This document shows positions 18,284 through 25,645 of a stretch of 64,000 nucleotides of DNA, one piece after another. Under the pieces are notes generated by a model that worked only from the letters and a program-made list of their open reading frames with translations, did not search any database and was not told the DNA's origin. Every line of letters begins with the position of its first letter. Position 1 is the stretch's first letter. The translations under genes and the position numbers were made by a program. The stretch lies in the NCBI RefSeq assembly GCF_022095615.2, contig NZ_CP155559.1:1981501-2045500 (forward strand), given 5' to 3'. The DNA is from Bacillus thuringiensis. Lineage in GTDB: Bacteria > Bacillota > Bacilli > Bacillales > Bacillaceae_G.

Positions 18284-18369
18284 TATAATGTGTCAGTTTT
18301 GAGAATAATAAATTGAGTTTTAGAAAAAGAGAGGGAGAGTAGGTAATTAATTGCAATACTATTTGATGT

Positions 18370-18400
18370 AAAAAAGAAGCTTACTAGAAGCTTCTTTTTT
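18370..18400 (-). terminator. intrinsic terminator of the excalibur gene
   Basis: Thirteen-bp perfect stem (aaaaaagaagctt / aagcttctttttt) with a five-base loop. Confidence 0.88.
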
Positions 18401-18404
18401 ATTA

Positions 18405-19271
18405 CTATTTTTCACATGCGACTCCATCGCCATCACGATCAAGGTGAGAGCTATATCCTGGTTGATCTCTATATAATGGAGCTTTTCCAGCAGCTCTAAC
18501 TGCAGCGCAATTTTTGTAGTATGCATTACTAGTATTTCCGGAAGCAGGTTGTGTTTGAGCTTGCTGTGCTTTTTTCTGTTCCTCTTGTTGTTTACGAACT
18601 TGTTCATCAGCCTGGCGTTTTTGTTCTTCTTGTTGTTTACGAGCCTGTTCATCAGCTAGACGTTTTTGCTCTTCTTGTTGTTTACGAGCTTGTTCATCAG
18701 CTAGACGTTTTTGCTCTTCTTGTTGTTTACGAGCTTGCTCTTCGGCTTGGCGTTTTTCATCCTCTTGCTTACGAGCTTGTTCTTCCGCTTGACGCTTCTC
18801 ATCTTCTTGCTTTTGAGTTTTTTCGTCCGCTTCTTTCTTTTCTAATTCTTTTTTCTTCTCGCTCTCTTTTTGTTCTGCATTGTTAGAAGCAACTTTTTTA
18901 CTAGTGGCTGCCGTCTTTTCAGAAGAAGGAGCTGAAATACTTGATAATGCAACAAAAATGACAAATAAAATAGCAGTGATAATAAATTGTTTTTTTGCTA
19001 CACCTGTCTTTTTAATTACGGATAAGATTGCTAGAACAAGGAAAAAAATAAATAAAATGAAACTTAAAGTAGCAAAAAAATCGATGACTGGGTGTTCAGA
19101 TTTTGTAGTGCCCATTCCTATTAAGAGAATTGAAATCATAAAAAGAATAACAGTAGGACGACCATATTGTTTTGCTGTTCCATTTTTCTTAAAGAATGAA
19201 ATGATACATAGTATTAAAAGAATAAAAGCAATAAAAAATAAAGCTGTACCAATATTACTCAAAATCGCCAT
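18405..19271 (-). CDS. membrane-anchored coiled-coil protein with excalibur domain
   Basis: 288 residues. Four hydrophobic segments fill the first 115 residues (about 6-27, 40-53, 62-86, 93-112). A long charged coiled coil of Lys/Gln/Glu repeats follows (about 130-235), then a C-terminal excalibur domain (about 247-288) ending in DRDGDGVACEK, the calcium-binding-like loop with paired Cys. The excalibur domain is usually outside the cell. The coiled coil is built from units of 14 and then 15 residues with nearly identical DNA. Function unknown; a surface-linked role is inferred. Confidence 0.85.
   Translation of the reverse strand: MAILSNIGTALFFIAFILLILCIISFFKKNGTAKQYGRPTVILFMISILLIGMGTTKSEHPVIDFFATLSFILFIFFLVLAILSVIKKTGVAKKQFIITAILFVIFVALSSISAPSSEKTAATSKKVASNNAEQKESEKKKELEKKEADEKTQKQEDEKRQAEEQARKQEDEKRQAEEQARKQQEEQKRLADEQARKQQEEQKRLADEQARKQQEEQKRQADEQVRKQQEEQKKAQQAQTQPASGNTSNAYYKNCAAVRAAGKAPLYRDQPGYSSHLDRDGDGVACEK
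18560..18811 (-). repeat. in-gene 42/45-bp tandem repeats
   Basis: In the excalibur gene, two units reading KQEDEKRQAEEQAR (42 bp) are followed by about three and a half units of the KQQEEQKRLADEQAR type (45 bp). Adjacent units are nearly identical at the DNA level, so copy number is likely to vary between strains without breaking the frame. Confidence 0.85.
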
Positions 19272-19422
19272 TTTTATACCTCTATTTGTAAGATTTTCAC
19301 TATTGATTATATAGGAACTTATTGGATATTACACGATTTATATAAATTTAGAAAATTAGTATTTTTAATAGACTTATAAACATTTATTTTGTATATAAGG
19401 AAAAATAGATATATTTCCTATT

Positions 19423-19449
19423 ACATTTTTAAATAGAATTCATAAAGTA
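19423..19449 (+). promoter_or_regulatory. sigma-K-like promoter
   Basis: AC at 19423-19424, a spacer of 16, then CATAAAGTA at 19441-19449. This matches the late mother-cell pattern AC-N16-CATANNNTA. It lies about 20 bases ahead of the ribosome site of the 50-residue gene. A TATAAT overlaps, but no good -35 for sigma-A is seen. Confidence 0.5.
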
Positions 19450-19479
19450 TAATATAACGATTGAAAGGAGGGGGTTTAA

Positions 19480-19632
19480 ATGGAATTTCAATTATTGGTA
19501 ACTTGCATATTACAAGAAAGTAATGCTTTCTTTTTAGTAACGAAAGTAGACGATGTTATTACGTTAAAAGTACCGATTACTGCGGGAGTAGCAGGTTTAT
19601 TCTTAGCTTTAGGTGTACCAAGATGTTCTTAA
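19480..19632 (+). CDS. 50-residue hypothetical protein, probably sporulation-expressed
   Basis: The ATG follows a near-ideal GAAAGGAGGGGG site. The protein starts MEFQLLVTCILQESNAFFLV, has a Val/Thr/Lys middle and ends in the hydrophobic segment ITAGVAGLFLALGVPRCS, with one Cys near each end. The good ribosome site, a sigma-K-like promoter and a terminator at 19644-19684 make it a complete gene despite its size. Role unknown; a coat or exosporium component is an inference from the promoter. Confidence 0.7.
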   Translation: MEFQLLVTCILQESNAFFLVTKVDDVITLKVPITAGVAGLFLALGVPRCS

Positions 19633-19643
19633 TTTAAATTTCT

Positions 19644-19684
19644 AGAGTAGAAGGGAAGGGATATACCTTTCTCTTCTACTCTTA
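19644..19684 (+). terminator. intrinsic terminator
   Basis: Stem agagtagaag / cttctactct with additional weaker pairs inside, T-rich 3' flank. Confidence 0.65.
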
Positions 19685-19726
19685 CATAATATGATTATGT
19701 AAACTAATATATTGTTTTGTAATAGC

Positions 19727-19753
19727 ACGTTTAAAATGGACATGCATATACTA
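19727..19753 (+). promoter_or_regulatory. sigma-K-like promoter
   Basis: GCAC at 19725-19728, a spacer of 16, then CATATACTA at 19745-19753. This is an exact fit to AC-N16-CATANNNTA about 100 bases before the next gene. Confidence 0.5.
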
Positions 19754-19848
19754 TAATGTTTCATTGGATGTTAGTGATGAAAGGTAGTTTTCACACGTGC
19801 ATGTAATGATGTTCATTAAGTTATGAAATTAAAGAGGTGCTATTATAT

Positions 19849-20058
19849 ATGAAAAGAAGAACATTTGATATTCCAGTTACATTACGAAGAGAGTGGTTTT
19901 TAATAGAATTAGCCCATTTAACGAAAAAATATGGAATTGAAATTGCAACTAGCAAAATGGAAGCTGCACCGTTTTTAAGAGATCAAGTTACGGAATCAAA
20001 AATAGGGTCAGGGCTCCAATATGATAAATATGATGATGAGTATATCATTGAAAATTAA
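19849..20058 (+). CDS. 69-residue hypothetical protein
   Basis: Starts at the ATG with AAAGAGGTGC upstream; a start four codons earlier overlaps that site. The protein is basic at the start (MKRRTFDIPVTLRREW), helical in the middle (FLIELAHLTKKYGIEIA) and acidic at the end (YDKYDDEYIIEN). No signal peptide or membrane helix. The family is not recognised. A sigma-K-like promoter lies upstream and a terminator follows, so late sporulation expression is inferred. Confidence 0.7.
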   Translation: MKRRTFDIPVTLRREWFLIELAHLTKKYGIEIATSKMEAAPFLRDQVTESKIGSGLQYDKYDDEYIIEN

Positions 20059-20097
20059 AGGGTAACAGCAAAAAAGATTCGTTATAACAAAATATAA

Positions 20098-20133
20098 AAT
20101 AAAGCAGATTCTAAATGTGGAATCTGCTTTATT
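20098..20133. terminator. convergent terminator
   Basis: Perfect 14-bp stem aataaagcagattc / gaatctgctttatt between convergent genes. Confidence 0.85.
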
Positions 20134-20152
20134 ATGAAATACTTCTAGTCAA

Positions 20153-20992
20153 CTAGCCTCTTTCTAGTGTTTTCCCTACATATTTCCCTTGCGTTATTCC
20201 AAAAGATTCACGAAGAATGCGAGCATAATCTTTTGATTCTATTGGTCGTTTATTTTTGGTGCCTTTAAAGGTTTCTGTATAATTTTTATTTGTTAATGAT
20301 ACGTGACCATAATCAGTTAATTTACAAGTAATAGCGCCTTTATTAAAAGGAGATTCTTTATGCTCTACAATTATTTTTTGAATGTTATTCACTTTTTTTT
20401 CATCTATTGGATCTAAAGTGAAAGCATAGCCTATTTTCCATTTATGTGAAGGTTCAGATTGCAAGAAGTTTGTAGATTCCCCGTTAGCCCCTTTTTTCAT
20501 TTCTAAAATGTGTGTACCTTTTCGGGTAGTTCGTTTGCGGATTCGATATTCTCCCGTTTGAGAAGAGATGACTTCTCCGCTAAAAGGGACTGGATGTAAA
20601 GGGAGATGAGATGCAAAACCTGCATCTATAACATAATCTTTATGATTATGATTTAATATGATAATGACATGACCATCATCGGGTTTCCATTTATTATCGT
20701 AAAGATCATAAACAGTACCGGCTACTTTATATACTTGAAAACCACAATCCATTAAAAAGTAATACAATAAGGAGTTTAATTCATAACAAAGACCGCCGCG
20801 TTTTTGAATAAGTAACTTTTCTACTAAATTCTTTTTTGAGATGTTTTTAATAGTACCAGCTATAATATCAAGATTTTCATAGGGGAGAATCAATCCCATT
20901 TTTAAGAGGATTTCATCTAAATCATCAAATGTTATTTCTTTTGCAGGAATTTTTAATCGTTTAAAAAACTCCTTTTGTAACTTGGTCATCAT
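20153..20992 (-). CDS. arylamine N-acetyltransferase
   Basis: 279 residues from the ATG with AAGGAG eight bases upstream; the longer frame adds 14 unlikely residues. The catalytic triad is visible: Cys 69 in RGGLCYELN, His 108 in DDGHVIII and Asp 123 in YVIDAGF. NATs move an acetyl group from acetyl-CoA to aromatic amines and hydrazines, detoxifying or altering such compounds. The order of the N-terminal helical, beta-barrel and lid regions fits, and length is normal. The cereus group carries several NAT paralogues; this one has Asp in the triad rather than the Glu reported for one of them. Confidence 0.93.
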   Translation of the reverse strand: MMTKLQKEFFKRLKIPAKEITFDDLDEILLKMGLILPYENLDIIAGTIKNISKKNLVEKLLIQKRGGLCYELNSLLYYFLMDCGFQVYKVAGTVYDLYDNKWKPDDGHVIIILNHNHKDYVIDAGFASHLPLHPVPFSGEVISSQTGEYRIRKRTTRKGTHILEMKKGANGESTNFLQSEPSHKWKIGYAFTLDPIDEKKVNNIQKIIVEHKESPFNKGAITCKLTDYGHVSLTNKNYTETFKGTKNKRPIESKDYARILRESFGITQGKYVGKTLERG

Positions 20993-21540
20993 AAAGCATT
21001 CTCCTTTCTTTTTGCAGAATTTTCTTCTGCTCACCGCTAGGTTAGTACTTCTAAAAGTTTAATTCAAGTCTGAAAAAATTATCATAATATATGTTTCTGG
21101 AAAAAATATTTTTTATTCTGAAATTTCAGTTTAATTATTGATCGTAGGAAAGTCTTGCAATATAAGCTTCTATTTCTTTAGTTTGTATGTAATTAAATAA
21201 AAGTACATATCTTCATTAATCTTTTTTATAATTAGCTGGTAATAAAGTGTTTTTTTACTAAAGTTTTTTCAAGATTTGTATACTTTATATAAACAATGAT
21301 GGTTTAGGGATATTTGGATTTAGTACAGTTAAAAATTATTGAGAAACTTTTTTGTAGTGTTCTCTCAAAAGGAAGAGATAGAAACAAAGAGAATAACGTG
21401 TGTTAAGGAAGAGGGTGTACTAGTAATCTTTTGAAAATAGGGCAAGATCTTGTTTAAGTAAAAAGATTATCTATTATTAAGAGAGAAGATAAAAAATATT
21501 ACAAAGAGCACCTTCTTTCAAAAAAAGTAGAGGGAATAAC
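20993..21540. other. 548-bp intergenic region between divergent genes
   Basis: A/T-rich DNA between the NAT gene (minus) and the lipase gene (plus). A TTTACT / 19 / TATACT pair (21254-21284) is a possible but poorly spaced promoter toward the lipase. I found no convincing small gene, no PlcR palindrome and no repeat. Confidence 0.4.
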
Positions 21541-23142
21541 ATGCGATTGATGAGAAGATGTGTTACTTTACTAATTGTATTTTTTATCATGGCTCCAATG
21601 ATTAGCACGAATGTACGGGCAGAAGTTGTAAAAGAGCTTGGAAAGGGATTTCCTGATACAGAAGTATTTACACCTGGAGAATGGTTTTTAGGGCAAAAAC
21701 CTGCTAATTATGATGAGAATAAGCCTCCAATTCTCTTTGTACAAGGGAGGAATGGGAATGCTGATAGTTGGTATGGAAAGACAGTGTATCACGATATAAA
21801 TGATATGTATGACTATGCTTTAAAAGCAGGTTATCAAACAGTATTTATCCAATTATATGATGCCGCCGGGAAAGGATCAGCTAGTCAGTGGGATAACGGA
21901 AAATTGTTAGCACAAAAATTAGAAGAAATATATAATCATTTCGGTAAAAAAGTTAATATTGTTGCACATAGTAAAGGCGGTATCGATACACAAGCTGCGT
22001 TAGTAGGATATGGTGCAAATCGATTTGTCGGAAATGTTATTACGCTTGCGACGCCACATCATGGTTCAAATTTAGCGGATTTATCATATAGTTGGTGGGC
22101 AGGATGGCTGGCTTCTATATTAGGTCAAAAAGATGAGGGTACGTATTCATTACAAATGGGCGAAATGGCAAAATTTCGTTCAACGATTGATAATAATCCA
22201 GCAGCTAAATTAAATCGTTATTATACGGCTACTGGGACTAGCTGGGGACCAGTATTTTCTGCGCTATCTATGGGCGGGTTATATTTGTCATCATACGGTT
22301 CAAATGATGGACTAGTAAATGAGTGGAGTGCTAAGTTGCCGTATGGAACACATTTATTTACAGATTCCAAATTTGATCATGATAATATACGAAAAGGATC
22401 TGCTGTTTTCTCTCGAATTGAACCATATTTACGTACAGCAAATGTAGCCGTACCAGCTTTAGTAGCATCCAGCACTAGTTCAAATGAATATATAGAACAA
22501 TTAAATACAACTTCAAATCAAAATATTTTAGGAGGAGAATTGCCAAAAAATCAGTGGATTGAGCAAACCGTTACAGTTGATAAAAAGGCTGAAGGAATCG
22601 TTTCTATATTAACAGCGTATTCTGATGTAGAAGTACAAATGATATCTCCAAAAGGAAAAATGTATACAAATAAGGACAGCGCTATAACTACCGGTGAAGG
22701 TGAATCTTTCTTTGGTGGTGCGACTATTAGAACATTTAAATTTGATAAAATGGATGTAGGAGAATGGAAAGTTAAAATGATGGCGAAGCAGTCGAAAGAT
22801 GCATTTTTAATTGTAAGCGATTACAAGGGTGACGCGCCATTTATTCTCCAAATGCCTACAAAAGTTAAAGCGAATAAATCTGAGTATAAATTGAAAAAAT
22901 CACCTGTGGCACCTGAAATGAAAGGGGATCTTTCTATAACGGTAAGAGTCGTGAATAAAGAAGGGAAACTAGTCTCTGAATACAATGAATTACAAAATGG
23001 TAATAACAATACGTTTACTGGTGCTTTGAAGGACATAAAGCAACCAGGAGTATATAACGTTACGATGGATATAAAAGGGACGAATAAAGAAGGACAACCG
23101 TATAATCGTACAATTGTTAAGTCGGTTTATGTGGAGAAGTAA
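21541..23142 (+). CDS. secreted triacylglycerol lipase / esterase
   Basis: 533 residues. Signal peptide: basic MRLMRR, hydrophobic core to about residue 22, cleavage likely after STNVRA (27). The alpha/beta-hydrolase domain has the oxyanion region FVQGRNGNADSW and nucleophile motif AHSKGG (Ser 144), with an Asp in SNDGLVNEW and a His in DSKFDHDN as likely triad partners. From about residue 310 a C-terminal half of beta-sandwich character follows, perhaps for substrate or surface binding. It hydrolyses ester lipids outside the cell. The AGAGGGA site and a strong terminator make it a single-gene unit. Confidence 0.9.
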   Translation: MRLMRRCVTLLIVFFIMAPMISTNVRAEVVKELGKGFPDTEVFTPGEWFLGQKPANYDENKPPILFVQGRNGNADSWYGKTVYHDINDMYDYALKAGYQTVFIQLYDAAGKGSASQWDNGKLLAQKLEEIYNHFGKKVNIVAHSKGGIDTQAALVGYGANRFVGNVITLATPHHGSNLADLSYSWWAGWLASILGQKDEGTYSLQMGEMAKFRSTIDNNPAAKLNRYYTATGTSWGPVFSALSMGGLYLSSYGSNDGLVNEWSAKLPYGTHLFTDSKFDHDNIRKGSAVFSRIEPYLRTANVAVPALVASSTSSNEYIEQLNTTSNQNILGGELPKNQWIEQTVTVDKKAEGIVSILTAYSDVEVQMISPKGKMYTNKDSAITTGEGESFFGGATIRTFKFDKMDVGEWKVKMMAKQSKDAFLIVSDYKGDAPFILQMPTKVKANKSEYKLKKSPVAPEMKGDLSITVRVVNKEGKLVSEYNELQNGNNNTFTGALKDIKQPGVYNVTMDIKGTNKEGQPYNRTIVKSVYVEK

Positions 23143-23166
23143 GAAAGAATGAGAAGTTTTTAATAT

Positions 23167-23210
23167 AAAAAGTACCGAACTTTTGTAGTAGAAGAGTTCG
23201 GTACTTTTTT
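23167..23210 (+). terminator. intrinsic terminator of the lipase gene
   Basis: Fifteen-bp stem aaaaagtaccgaact / agttcggtacttttt, then T. Confidence 0.88.
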
Positions 23211-23327
23211 CATGTTTATTAGATGAACAGAAACGTACAATGGAATTTATGTTTGATTATAGGAATCAAAAGAACATTATTCAATAAAAAAAGATGCTGA
23301 AATAGCATCTGAACGTGAAGAGGATTA

Positions 23328-23885
23328 TTAACTTAGTTTTATAACTGTTAATTCAACTGAATTAATACCATTATCACAAGTTGCAATACTTTGACGATTA
23401 AAACCACTATTATTTTTCAGTTGAAGAGTGGAATTAGCTGTCACTGTAACAATCGTTTCGCCTGCTAGTTGAAGACATTCGTTATTTGATGAAGTATTCA
23501 TTTGGAAAGCGAAATCACCTTGACTATTAGCAAGTGGATTATTATTTAAAAATATAGTCATGACTGGAATATGTGGAAATACAGGAATTGAAGTAGTGTT
23601 AATCGTTGAAATGAAAGAAACTCTATAATCACCAGCTTGACTAAATTGTATAGTAGTAGGATTTAGTAAGGAAACTCCTCCTGCTATAGGACCAACGTGA
23701 TTAAATGGAAAAGGATCTCCAAAAGGAACTGTTATAAACTCAGTTTGCCAAAAAGTGCCGTATGCGGGACAGCTTTTTTTACAGGAACTAGAAGAGGAAT
23801 TGCATGAGCATTTTTTATATGAGCTAGAAGAAGATTTACATGAACATTTTTTATTGGAGTTTGAAGAATGATAGTACGAACCCAA
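23328..23885 (-). CDS. Cys/Ser-rich exosporium-type protein with BclA-C-like domain
   Basis: 185 residues from a TTG six bases after AGGGGG; no in-frame ATG is available. The N-terminal 40 residues are low-complexity Cys, Ser and Lys (SNSNKKCSCKSSSSSYKKC and further copies), suited to disulfide cross-linking. The remaining 145 residues look like the jelly-roll (TNF-like) domain of BclA C-termini and of ExsF/BxpB: FSQAGDYRVSFISTI, a repeated Thr/Asn-rich beta pattern and the ending SVELTVIKLS. A sigma-K-like promoter lies upstream. I infer a spore coat or exosporium protein. Confidence 0.75.
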   Translation of the reverse strand: MGSYYHSSNSNKKCSCKSSSSSYKKCSCNSSSSSCKKSCPAYGTFWQTEFITVPFGDPFPFNHVGPIAGGVSLLNPTTIQFSQAGDYRVSFISTINTTSIPVFPHIPVMTIFLNNNPLANSQGDFAFQMNTSSNNECLQLAGETIVTVTANSTLQLKNNSGFNRQSIATCDNGINSVELTVIKLS

Positions 23886-23924
23886 TATATTACCCCCTAT
23901 TATGAATGAAGTGTATACTCGTAG

Positions 23925-23952
23925 TATTTTATGCCTGTCTTATATAAAAGGT
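23925..23952 (-). promoter_or_regulatory. sigma-K-like promoter of the exosporium-type gene
   Basis: On the minus strand CACC (AC at 23952-23951), a spacer of 17, then CATAAAATA (23933-23925). It fits the AC-N16/17-CATANNNTA pattern about 30 bases ahead of the ribosome site. Confidence 0.5.
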
Positions 23953-23959
23953 GATAGAT

Positions 23960-24325
23960 TTGGAGTATAAAGTGCTAATACGATGAAATATAGTAATAGA
24001 ATAGTAGATGTAACAATTTTGGAAGAAGAAAAGGTTAATGATTTAGTAAAAATAACAGTGGAATATCTTGAAAGATTGAAGTAAAGTGGGCACGCATATT
24101 TTACTTTTACATGTAAAAGTAAAACCATTATCATTAGTTGCAATGATGGGATCGTTTAAGCGAATGTCTATTTTTAAAAGTATTTGTATATTAGAGTTTA
24201 CGGTTGTTTCTCTTTATTTACGTAGTGGGGCAGGAAGAAGACGAAAAGTATCGAATGAATGTACATATGTAGCATTGTTTGCTTTTGGTGTGAATAGTAG
24301 TAAAAGATACGTTGAACTATTTTAA
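23960..24325 (+). other. 483-bp gap with possible gene remnant and a palindrome
   Basis: Between 23886 and 24368 no complete gene is supported. The plus strand has protein-like fragments in shifting frames: an ATG at 23983 gives 33 residues (MKYSNRIVDVTILEEEKVND and so on), ends in TAA, and the same frame continues as a coherent SGHAYFTFTC stretch to the next stop. Another frame stays open to 24325. None has a ribosome site. This looks like a decayed gene, at low confidence. Confidence 0.3.
24099..24124. repeat. 26-bp perfect palindrome
   Basis: The 13-base half ttttacttttaca at 24099-24111 is followed at once by its exact complement at 24112-24124. There is no loop and no GC-rich stem, so an operator is more likely than a terminator. 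It lies 245 bases upstream of the spoVS-like gene. Confidence 0.6.
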
Positions 24326-24368
24326 ACGGTAACAAAAGAGCGATTAAATAATAGAGGGAGCAACTTAC

Positions 24369-24641
24369 ATGGAAAATATATTAAAAGTATCTTCAAAATC
24401 AAAACCAAATTCAGTGGCAGGTGCAATTGCAGGTGTACTAAGAACAAGTGGAAATGTAGAAATTCAAGCGATTGGGGCGGGTTCTTTAAATCAAGCAATA
24501 AAAGCAATTGCGATTGCAAGAGGATTTGTCGCACCAAGTGGTATTGACTTAGCCTTTGTTCCGGCATTTCAAGAGGTTACTATTAATGATCAAGAAAGAA
24601 CGGCGATTAAATTAATTATAGGCCCTAGAAGGAAAAGGTAA
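24369..24641 (+). CDS. SpoVS-family protein
   Basis: 90 residues with the nearly invariant blocks LKVSSKSKPNSVAGAIAGVLR, IQAIGAGSLNQAIKAIAIARG and ERTAIKLIIGPR (each given in part). SpoVS is an Alba-like small protein needed for progress through spore coat and septation stages in B. subtilis. This copy has a less conserved middle (DLAFVPAFQEVTINDQ) than usual SpoVS, which suggests a paralogue rather than the main gene. Ribosome site AGAGGGAGC; terminator downstream. It lies among other spore-like genes. Confidence 0.9.
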   Translation: MENILKVSSKSKPNSVAGAIAGVLRTSGNVEIQAIGAGSLNQAIKAIAIARGFVAPSGIDLAFVPAFQEVTINDQERTAIKLIIGPRRKR

Positions 24642-24684
24642 TTGCAGCAATTCAGTATTGAAATGACATTTTAAATAACAAACA

Positions 24685-24729
24685 AAAAGTGTCACAAATG
24701 CTTATAAAATAGGCATTTGTGACACTTTT
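24685..24729. terminator. convergent terminator
   Basis: Seventeen-bp perfect stem (24685-24701 / 24713-24729) with A-rich and T-rich ends. Confidence 0.88.
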
Positions 24730-24753
24730 ATAGTTTTGTGAGAATAAAAACTT

Positions 24754-25536
24754 CTAAAACTGCTCATTCTTCTCCCAAGATTCCACAATATAATGTGCAA
24801 TCGTCGGATTAAATCCTTTCCCAACTAAAAACATAATCGCAGCAACTTCTGTCAAAGCATGTTTGTGTGATGTATGTTTTGCTTCATTTAAACCGTAATC
24901 TACCCAAGGTTTTACAAAATCTAGTACAGGTTTCTTTAAAGGTAAAAACTGTGTACCGACAACTTGTTGAATTTGTTGTTGCGTTGGTTCTGTAATTGGT
25001 CCAGGTGGTAAGATTTGAGGCTGTGTAATATCGAATGTAGGTCCAGGTGGTAAAATTTGTGGTTGAGTTGGATCAATTGTTGGTGGTTTAGGTGGTGAGA
25101 CACGTGCGTCGTAGTTTGGTTGATACATTTGTTGTTGGTATTGCGGTTGTTGAGACTGAGTTTGGTATGGGTTTTGTTGAAATTGTTGTTCTTGATTTTG
25201 TGGTGCTGTATATGGATTTTGTTGATATTCAGTTTCTTGAGTTTGCGGTGTTGCAAATGGATTTCGCTGAAATTGTTGTTCTTGATTTTGTGGTGCTACA
25301 TATGGATTTTGTTGCTCTTGATACTGCGGTGCTGCATATGGATTTTGAGGGTATTCATAATTTGGGCGTGTGTCGTATGCGTTTTGTTGATAATTAGCTT
25401 CTTGGTTTTGCGTTGTTGCGTATGGATTTTGTTCGAATTGTTGTTCTTGTTCCTCATATTGTTCTTCATACCGTTGTTCCTGTTGTTGAGGATAAAATGG
25501 TTGCCTTGGGTAAGGCGGTTGATTATTATAGAACAT
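24754..25536 (-). CDS. Pro/Gln-rich repeat protein with conserved C-terminal domain
   Basis: 260 residues from the ATG with GAAGGAGGAA upstream. The first two thirds are low complexity: about seven units of the form NPYAAPQNQEQQFQQ (12-15 residues), then two copies of TQPQILPPGP. The last 75 residues are ordered, start near FLPLKKPVLDFVKPWVDYGL and end in a helical NPTIAHYIVESWEKNEQF. No signal peptide. The composition resembles spore coat or exosporium basal-layer proteins. A sigma-E-like -10 lies upstream. Function not known to me. Confidence 0.75.
   Translation of the reverse strand: MFYNNQPPYPRQPFYPQQQEQRYEEQYEEQEQQFEQNPYATTQNQEANYQQNAYDTRPNYEYPQNPYAAPQYQEQQNPYVAPQNQEQQFQRNPFATPQTQETEYQQNPYTAPQNQEQQFQQNPYQTQSQQPQYQQQMYQPNYDARVSPPKPPTIDPTQPQILPPGPTFDITQPQILPPGPITEPTQQQIQQVVGTQFLPLKKPVLDFVKPWVDYGLNEAKHTSHKHALTEVAAIMFLVGKGFNPTIAHYIVESWEKNEQF
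25120..25480 (-). repeat. in-gene repeats coding for Asn-Pro-Tyr/Gln units
   Basis: Imperfect 36-45 bp units. The commonest minus-strand motif codes for NPY-x-x-PQ-x-QEQQ, and copies differ by whole codons. Likely to vary in number between strains. Confidence 0.75.
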
Positions 25537-25570
25537 GTTTATTCCTCCTTCATGATGATGCCTACCACCC

Positions 25571-25597
25571 AGTGTATGGGCGGACAAGAAAATATGT
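25571..25597 (-). promoter_or_regulatory. possible sigma-E promoter
   Basis: On the minus strand CATACACT (25578-25571) fits the sigma-E -10, and ACATATT (25597-25591) is close to the -35. The spacer is only 12, shorter than the usual 13-15, so this is uncertain. Confidence 0.35.
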
Positions 25598-25645
25598 GAT
25601 GAAAAAATGCGGGCGTGTTACAATAAGTAACTGGGTGAAGATAAA

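Noticed and set aside
18551..19314. Plus-strand frames opposite the excalibur gene
   Set aside because: Antisense shadows of the Lys/Glu repeats and membrane segments.
21181..21215. TATG ... CATA pair upstream of the lipase, tested as a PlcR box
   Set aside because: The spacing is too long for the 16-bp PlcR palindrome.
24086..24325. 79-codon plus-strand frame with GTG start
   Set aside because: No ribosome site; the start spans the palindrome and the sequence does not look like a folded protein. Kept only as a possible remnant.
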